From: Isoetes taiwanensis
Lineage: Eukaryota > Streptophyta > Lycopodiopsida > Isoetales > Isoetaceae
DNA length: 64,000 bases
Assembly (NCBI GenBank): GCA_021234155.1
Contig: JAJEKV010000002.1
Coordinates: 19,521,592 to 19,585,591, forward strand
Direction: 5' to 3'
Both the position numbers and the translations under genes were made by a program. Each line of letters starts with the position of its first letter. The stretch's first letter is position 1. Shown here one piece after another: positions 57,957 to 64,000 of the stretch. The notes beneath the pieces are model-generated. The model did no database searches. It saw only the letters and a list, made by a program, of their open reading frames with translations, and was not told the origin of the DNA.

Positions 57957-59560
57957 CGTAGAGAAAGGGCGCCAGCGAACCAGACGTGCTTAGCCCATAG
58001 TAAACTCAGCCCATGGTAAACTCTGCAATCAAGAAATTTATATTCGGTTATTAAAGCAATACAGAAAATCTAGGATGTAAAGTCTATAACCACAAATTTA
58101 GAGGATGGGCGCCGGCGAACCACCCCTGGAAAATAGTTTTTATTGCATTTTTTAAACACTTCAGAATCTGGATTTACCTTTCTAGAGGAATGGCGCAAAA
58201 TAGTTTACGGGGCAAAAAACCTTTCAAGAAAGGTTTAAGGCGAAAGACAGAAACTGGACTTGCATTTCCAGACGAAGGGCGCCAGCGAACCTCCTCTAAA
58301 GCCTGTGATCAAATGCCCTTTGACAAAGATCTTGTCTGGACTATAATAGTTTATGTGGCAAAAATAATCCGTTGAAGAGAGGTTTTTTGGAAAAAATAGA
58401 AATTGGACTTACTTTTCCAGAGGTAGGGCGCCGGCGAACCTCTCCCAAAAATCATTCAGAGACATTGCAAGCAAGATCCATGGCACATCTTAAACAACAG
58501 CTTTCTTATATGCTTGATGCAGCGGGGCACTTCTTTACTTTGCAATAATTTGAGATTTTGTGATATCATAAATGGTCAAAGAATCAAAGCAATATGGAGC
58601 TATATATGATATCCAAGATTTTAATCTTTAAGTAGTTTTGGCTAATGTAAGATACTTTAACTTCAAGGTAAGATATTTACTTTGAAGTTGTGATGGCAGC
58701 TCAAACTAAGGCAGAACAGTTCATAAACTGAACTTGGGCATTCATATTGGACATTTTTTGGACACAAAACAACTCCTTTCATGTTATTGCCGACAACTTT
58801 CCCACTGTCTTTTTGCAAGCCATTGCCCAAATCGTAGACTTGCTACATTTTCTAAACTAAACATATCAGATTTTGAAACGTTCTTTAACATGTTTGCTCA
58901 ACGATAATCGAACCCGTTGACGATGGTTTTTTGGAAAAAATAGAAACTGGACTTACCTTTCCAAAGGTAGGGCGCCGGCGAACCTCTTCCAAAGCCTGCG
59001 ATCAAATGTCATGTTGAAAGGATTCTTTGTTATGTGGCATAATAGTTTACTATGCAAAAATCTATGGAATGAAATTTTCAAGCAAAACATGGAAGCTGGA
59101 CTTACCTTTCCAGAGGTAGGGCGCCGGCGAACCTCCTCCAAAACCTAGGAATCTTTGTTATCTTGGCAGAAGCGGTTTATTATTAAAAATATATGGAATA
59201 AAATTTTCGAGGCAAAGCATAGAAGCCGGACTTACCTTTCCAGGAGGAAGGGGCCGGCCGACCTCTTCCAAAGCCTGCGATCAAATGCCCTGTTGAGAGA
59301 AATCTTTGGTAGATGGCACAATAATTTATAATGTAAAAATCTGTGGAAGAAAGGTTGAAAGCAAGAAATGAAAGCTGGACTTACCTTTCTAGAGGAAGGG
59401 CGCCGGCGAACCTCCTCCAAAGCCTCCGATCAAATGCCCTATTGATGCAAAAATCTGATGCTACATAAAGGTTTCAGACAAAAAAATAGAAGCTAGACTT
59501 ACCTTTCGAGAGGGAGGGCGCCGGCGAACCTCCTCCGTTGCTGTGATCTCTGTGGCAGAA
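57957..59560 (-). repeat. Array of ten reiterated first-exon/promoter modules
   Basis: A GC-rich core GGGCGCCRGCGAACC recurs, exactly or in variant form, at 57967, 58107, ~58190 (partial), 58277, 58426, 58970, 59119, 59250 (variant), 59398 and 59516, mostly 118-149 bp apart. On the minus strand each core is followed within ~20-30 bp by a splice-donor-like sequence. In six or more copies it is GGAAAGGTAAGTCC or close to it; copy 1 has GAAGGTGAGTTC and splices plausibly to the methyltransferase ATG exon. Several copies also have an upstream ATG giving MEEVRRRPTSGK just before the donor. The unit therefore looks like a duplicated 5' leader exon. Alternatively the cores may be transposase-binding sites. 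Confidence 0.75.
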
Positions 59561-60067
59561 ACCGTCCTAAGAAACCGTTCTTTTCTTTCCGTTGCTTTTC
59601 TTTGGCTTCTTTGTTTTGCTTTTCTTTGGCTTCTTTTTTTTTCCTTTCGTTGCTACTCCTTGGCAAAAGAAAAAGGTGCAAAAGAAATTTGCTTGCATTT
59701 TGCTTTTACGGTTTGCTTGCATTTTGCTTTTACGTTAGCTCTTTTGTGCCATTATTGCTTATACACGAAACGTTTTTTCACTTTACGGTTTGCTCTTTTG
59801 CATTTAAGAGTTTGATATTGTTACCTTTAACATAAATATCTTTAGTTCTTCAAAGCAATTACACATTTAAAATTTACACAATTTAACTTCTTGCAATCAA
59901 AATATTAACGGACTTATTTTCCACTCGGTTATGAATAAATTCTCGTCATAATGGCAAAATCTTGTGATTATGGCAGAATCTTTTTAATTACTTTGTGTTG
60001 TTAATAGTATTGCACCAACTCACCCATTTGTATTTCACAAGATAATTGGCTCTTCTTCTTCTTCGTC
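59561..60067 (+). promoter_or_regulatory. Transposase promoter region, T-rich
   Basis: Pyrimidine-rich sequence with a tandem pair of TTTGCTTGCATTTTGCTTTT at 59689 and 59712. It lies between the divergent leader array and the transposase ATG at 60068. No clear TATA box can be singled out in the AT-rich last 150 bp. Confidence 0.4.
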
Positions 60068-62829
60068 ATGGCTCTAGACGATTGTGATATTCTGAGTTTC
60101 ACTGCATCCGATGTGATCATCACTTCGCCAGGAAAGCGTTTGAGAATCTTTTCTAACTTTGATAATGGAGAATGTTGTTTGAACAAAAAATGGTTATGTG
60201 ACAGTTTTCAATTTAGATTGACTGGGTTGTGTGTTATTCAATCGTTCACTGGCAGAGAGGGAAGCTCAATGCGCCTTGAAGAATCCACCAACGATAAAGG
60301 CGAAGTTGTCTTCAAAGCACTTGCAGTAAATGGTAACTTTATTTCTATCGAAGGAGCGCCAATTGGTATAAGCACTCCAAATGCACCAATACTGGTTGAT
60401 AGCCCTATTGATGAAGGTCGAGATCGATCCAACAAACCAGTATCGACATTTGAAAAAATTCTTTGGAGTTTTGGATCAAGTAAGTTGAAAAAGATTTGTG
60501 AGTCGTCGGTACAGTTTGCACAAGAAGTTGAATGCCTTCCGCCTCACTATAATGATACTTTAGTTTTTGAGCTGCCTCCTGATGTTCTCAAGACCATGTC
60601 TGGTATGGAACGCAAGCTTGATCCATATATTTGGAGCAAGCCAGAGAAAACGAGTCAAGCATTTGATGGTGTGGTTAAGTATTCTAGATGTTGTGGACAT
60701 CTAAGATGCATGAATTCTACATGTGACTATTTCCTTTCCAAAGGTCTTCCAAACGACGTTCAATGGAAAGGTACTTTGACAAAGCAACCTACAATTGGTC
60801 TTCTGTCTAGAGCTGAAGGTGTACTAGCTTGTGAATATTGTGAGGAACAACCTTCATGCATTGCACTATGTAAATGTGTAATCTATTACGTATTCCCCGA
60901 TAATGCCAACCACACAAGATTGGTCCTTCATGTTGGGAAGCATGAACACCCATTTAGAACTCCACCAAGTCGGGAGGAACTTATTCGATGTCAAAATATT
61001 GCTCAAGCAAAAGCAAGTGGGTCTGTTCTTAGGAAAGGGCCAAAAGAAATAGAAAAGGAAGTTGCCATGGAAATAATGATCAATAATTTGATATCATCAG
61101 AGGAAGCATCTGAAATACATATGTGGGACAAAGAAAAAGTTGACGGGCTGCTAAAACAATTGGAGCCTCTTTGCAACAAACGGAGGTATGGCTAGTATAA
61201 AAAATAACAAAGGATACTTGCTTGTAATAAAAAGAAGTCTAAGCATTTTTTTCATTACAGGATACGTCAATGGATAAACAAGACTCTAGAAACTCACAGT
61301 CAACAGAAAGATGAGATTGGAAAGATTCTCTACTTAAAACAGCATTGCAAGTACCAATTTTTTCATGGCTCCAAGTTTCCCTATCAACTTCATGATGAGC
61401 TTACTGGTAGATGCTACATATTCAAAATGTCAACAACTGGCCCTGGATCTGGAGTAGAACTTGTGAACAGAATGCGTCCTGGAGGTGATTTGGAGAATGC
61501 CTGGGTCCATTTTGACCACGTTAAACGAATACCTGGGTGGACGTCTTTGGCTTGCCATGTATATGATCCTAGGTACTCATTTAACTTCACTCATTTTTGT
61601 GATTTATATGATAAAACCATATTTACTTTTTGTTCATTGCTTTCAGTATGCGTTGTCTATTGACCATTGCAACATGTGAAATGAAAACTGAAGATACCAC
61701 CTCACAAGTAAAGTTTTGGAAGAAGCTAAACAAAGTGATGGTGTTAAAGACTTCAAAGCCTGCACAATTTAAAGGATTCATGGCTGATGAAGCTCAAGCT
61801 AATTGGAATGCAGTTCGTCTCGTATTTAATGGTGGTCAACCAATGGAAGGCAAAGAGCGTGGATGTAAATTTCATTGGGAGCAGTGTCTTCAAAGGCATA
61901 CGAATAAATATATTACACAAGAACATAGACAAGAGCATCTAACATTATGCAGAGCATGGAGGTCAGCAACATCTTTGAATGAAGCTGAGATTGCATATCA
62001 TAATATTATTACATGGTGGCCAGGAAGAGCCAATCCAGGAGATATACCTTCATTAGGATCTTGGCTAGCATGGTGGCATCAAAGGGCTAGCAGGTGGGGA
62101 AATTTCATGCAAGATGGTGTTGATCTCATTACAGCAGCTCAGGTACCAAACACAAATCTGTCTGAGTCTGTTCATGCAAGTTGGTTAGCTTCAAGAGGTT
62201 ACGTTAGTAAGATAAGTTTGTACGATGCTTGTCTACATGACCTTACTGAATCTGTGCTGCAAAGTGCAAAGTGTAAATCAAACAGAGACCACAATTTTGT
62301 TGGCACAGGTCCTGGACTGGCTACATTGATTCGAAGAATAAGCACTCCCACTAGCAGCATGGTAAGTCCTTCAGTTTGTGTCAATGCAGTTAATTCAGCT
62401 CTCTTGCATACTGGAATTCGTGCCACAAATCCAGGTTCTGGAGGGAATAATCAGACAGTTCTTAAGCGGACTAGAGATAGTTCAGAGTACAATAGGGACA
62501 AGGGATCAGGTAGCCATCGACCAGATAAGAGGGCTTACACTCAATCTAGAATTAGAGTTGATGCATCAATAAGACGTAACATAGTGTTTGATGAAGCTAC
62601 TTATATTGTTCATGAGTTTGATGTGCCTCAAGAAGAGTGGGCTATTAGAAGAACTGAGCCAGGTAGTAGAGTGAAGTGCCAGGGAAAATTAGGACCAAAT
62701 GGTAGGAAGTGCAACTCTCTTATCAATAAGATCATTACTAGATCAACAACAGCACTTAGCATCATGTTTTACAGGGGCAAGGACAGCAAATGGAAGGGAG
62801 GTCATACAGAAGTTTTGGTTTTGTCCTGA
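60068..62829 (+). CDS. MULE transposase with WRKY-GCM1/FLYWCH-like zinc finger and DDE core
   Basis: Exons 60068-61185, 61261-61572 and 61647-62829, in phase with GT..AG introns, encode 870 residues up to a frameshift stop. Residues 1-200 are unrecognised. Residues 208-294 form a zinc finger of the WRKY-GCM1/FLYWCH group: CCGHLRCMNSTC, C-x2-C, C-x-C, then VLHVGKHEHP with paired His, which binds the transposon ends in related elements. The RNase-H-like core has D475 (HVYDPRSMRLLTIATCEMKT), D524 (GFMADEAQANWNAVRLVF), the MULE C-x2-H (C550/H553 in GCKFHWEQC) and E650 (TNLSESVHASW). A further Cys pair (VKCQGKLGPNGRKCNS) starts a C-terminal zinc module that runs into the frameshift near 62812. The catalytic triad is intact. 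It is divergent from the methyltransferase gene and shares its promoter region. Confidence 0.85.
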
Positions 62830-63394
62830 ACATGTGCAGCATACTTGGTATCCCTCTACTAACATATTACATGTGCTTGGCTAGGCCCGGTGATTGGCCC
62901 GGTCCAAGACTGGGTCAAATTAAGCAGTGAAGAGTTGGGAGTATTAGAGAAGGGGAACTACTCAATTAGAGGGATCAACCCATGCAATCCTTCCATGGAA
63001 AATGATTCCACCAAGGCGAGCAACTCTACGGCATGTATGGTGCGGTTTGGAAAACGTATGAATAAAAGAACAAAGTTGGGGAAAGAAGCAGAAGTCAGAC
63101 TTGAACAAGCTCTGCAATTCGAATGTCAACTGCTTTCAACAAAAGTCATCACACCTCAATTAGATGTTGAATACTGTATTCGAATGACCAAATGAAACCT
63201 ACAAGGTGAGAATCAAGAAATATCCGAGTGCACATGTGCGCGATTTCTTGGCTAGAACAGCAAAACAACAATATACACCATGCAAACATTTGATGTATAT
63301 TCTAGCCAAGATATTGAACCATGATCCTAGATTGCATTTAGACGTGATCCAACCTGTGATCACAGAGGATGTCTTGCGCTTAATCCTTCGATGA
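62800..63394 (+). pseudogene. Frame-broken C-terminus of MULE transposase with damaged SWIM finger
   Basis: Homologous continuation in other frames. 62812-62884 reads QKFWFCPEHVQHTWYPSTN, completing the Cys/His module. 62890-63195 reads GPVQDWVKLSSEELGVLEKG, with a helical basic middle part (NKRTKLGKEAEVRLEQALQF), and ends EYCIRM. 63192-63394 reads NETYKVRIKKYPSAHVRDFL, then CKHLMYILAKILNHDP. The last part is a SWIM zinc finger (CxC...CxH), but the CxC pair reads AHV in frame, while CTC appears in another frame. Breaks: one base at ~62812, an apparent 17 bp insertion at ~62882-62898 (duplicated GGCCCGGT), one base at ~63192, and the SWIM shift. Confidence 0.65.
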
Positions 63395-63560
63395 TGTCCT
63401 CATTAATCCTTCGGAACATCTCTTTGAAATTATTTCTACATGCTAATGTTATCTTCATATTAATTCTTAAGCAAAGTGTGCACTACGTCTCATGACATGT
63501 TTATTCGTTCTAAATTGTGAGGTGCAAATTTAAAAAGTCTACCAATTTTTTTTGGTATTT

Positions 63561-63606
63561 AACCCTCTTTGCCATCGTAAAAAAAACCCTCTAAAAAAAA
63601 TCCCTC
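63561..63606 (-). repeat. MULE right terminal inverted repeat
   Basis: Inverted partner of 53960-54005. The outer end on minus begins GAGGGATTTTTTTTAGAGGG. Confidence 0.85.
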
Positions 63607-63615
63607 ATTTAGCTC
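63607..63615. repeat. MULE target-site duplication, right (ATTTAGCTC)
   Basis: Exact copy of 53951-53959. Confidence 0.88.
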
Positions 63616-64000
63616 AATAATGTAGTCTTTTTTCATCTGTGCTATCTCTGCAAATCAAAATATAATTGCAAATCAACTCAAACGTTCACTACAATTTCAC
63701 ACAACGATAGAATCCACATACGCATTACGCAAAGATTAAGGATGATAGAAAAATGCTAGTTTCATATCAAACAATGTAACAAAATGGCATGCAATTAATG
63801 AAGCAGAAGAGAAGCGCTCACAATAACTCTTCAAGTGCTCTCAATACGTCGAGACAGTAAGAAGGCCTTCTATTTATAAGATGGAGTTTTGTTGGATGAT
63901 CGACACACATGACTAATCTAGGGCTATATTTATGCCAAGTGCCTATATTACAACTCGCATGTAATTATTAATATCATTCGATATATATTTCATATCCATA
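63616..64000. other. Right flank of the MULE, nothing recognised
   Basis: AT-rich. A TATA-like TCTATTTATAAGATGG at 63869-63884 stands out, but no gene can be assigned. Confidence 0.35.

Larger units (their letters stand above)
53960..63606. mobile_element. Complete Mutator-like transposon (9.6 kb) with a transposase and a ParB-methyltransferase gene
   Basis: The ends form ~46 bp inverted repeats (53960-54005 and 63561-63606) that align without gaps at about 35 of 46 positions. They begin GAG and share TTTTTAGAGGGTTTT and GATGG. A perfect 9 bp target-site copy flanks them. Inside are two divergent multi-exon genes, a DNA methyltransferase-like gene on minus (54545-57791) and a MULE transposase on plus (60068-63394), separated by a repeat-rich 2.3 kb intergenic region. 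No other gene is visible in it. TIR divergence and a few coding breaks suggest moderate age. Ends, TSD length and transposase type agree with one another, so the boundaries are well supported. Confidence 0.9.

Noticed and set aside
58953-59681. Repeated minus frames starting MEEVRRRP as a family of small proteins
   Set aside because: They end at splice donors and drift into unrelated intron sequence. They are better explained as leader-exon copies.
59543-59835. Phe/Leu-rich plus frames of 77-90 codons
   Set aside because: A product of the T-rich promoter sequence (TTTGCTTTTC repeats), not a membrane protein gene.

Overview
The window looks like a nuclear segment of a large, repeat-rich land-plant genome. 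The evidence is spliced genes with GT..AG introns, a plant-type PUF (Pumilio) gene, PPR-like remnants, a Ty3/gypsy chromovirus, several non-LTR (LINE) families and a complete Mutator-like (MULE) DNA transposon. A fern or another non-seed plant is my guess; nothing in the sequence proves it. I see no bacterial gene organisation, rRNA or tRNA gene, or CRISPR array.

Layout. 1-12.3 kb is a nest of retroelements. A LINE reverse transcriptase (RT) fragment runs off the left edge. The 3' end of a chromovirus pol (integrase tail and chromodomain) and its LTR are split by a full-length 6 kb L1-type LINE bounded by a 9 bp target-site duplication (TSD, TCCATTATT). A second, 5'-truncated LINE follows. 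12.33-32.76 kb is a direct tandem duplication of a ~10.1-10.3 kb unit. Each unit holds a LINE endonuclease scrap, a broken spliced SET-domain gene, two kinds of tandem repeats, a LINE RT fragment and short LTR-like remnants. 33.9-38.8 kb holds two decayed copies of a second LINE type. 40.8-44.4 kb (minus strand) is the only clearly intact host gene: a five-exon PUF RNA-binding protein of about 839 residues with a CCCH zinc finger. 44.4-53.5 kb holds a foldback element, a truncated LINE, and MYND-like and PPR-like fragments. 53.96-63.61 kb is a complete MULE.

The most interesting object is that MULE. It has ~46 bp terminal inverted repeats (TIRs) and a perfect 9 bp TSD (ATTTAGCTC). It carries two divergent spliced genes. 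The plus-strand gene is a MULE transposase with a WRKY-GCM1/FLYWCH-like zinc finger, a DDE core and a damaged SWIM finger. The minus-strand gene predicts a ~957-residue protein that joins a ParB-like N-terminal domain to a permuted (beta-class) amino-DNA-methyltransferase domain. Between them lie ten copies of a short GC-rich module, most with a splice donor, so the methyltransferase gene appears to have a reiterated first exon or promoter. A transposon carrying its own prokaryote-type DNA methyltransferase suggests epigenetic self-regulation, anti-silencing, or marking of its own DNA.

A second theme is that the two copies of the tandem duplication differ mostly at CAG/CTG sites, and by small complex changes rather than C-to-T transitions. 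That pattern suggests base-calling error at CHG-methylated cytosines. It implies that the duplication is young and that some frameshifts in this window may be artefacts.
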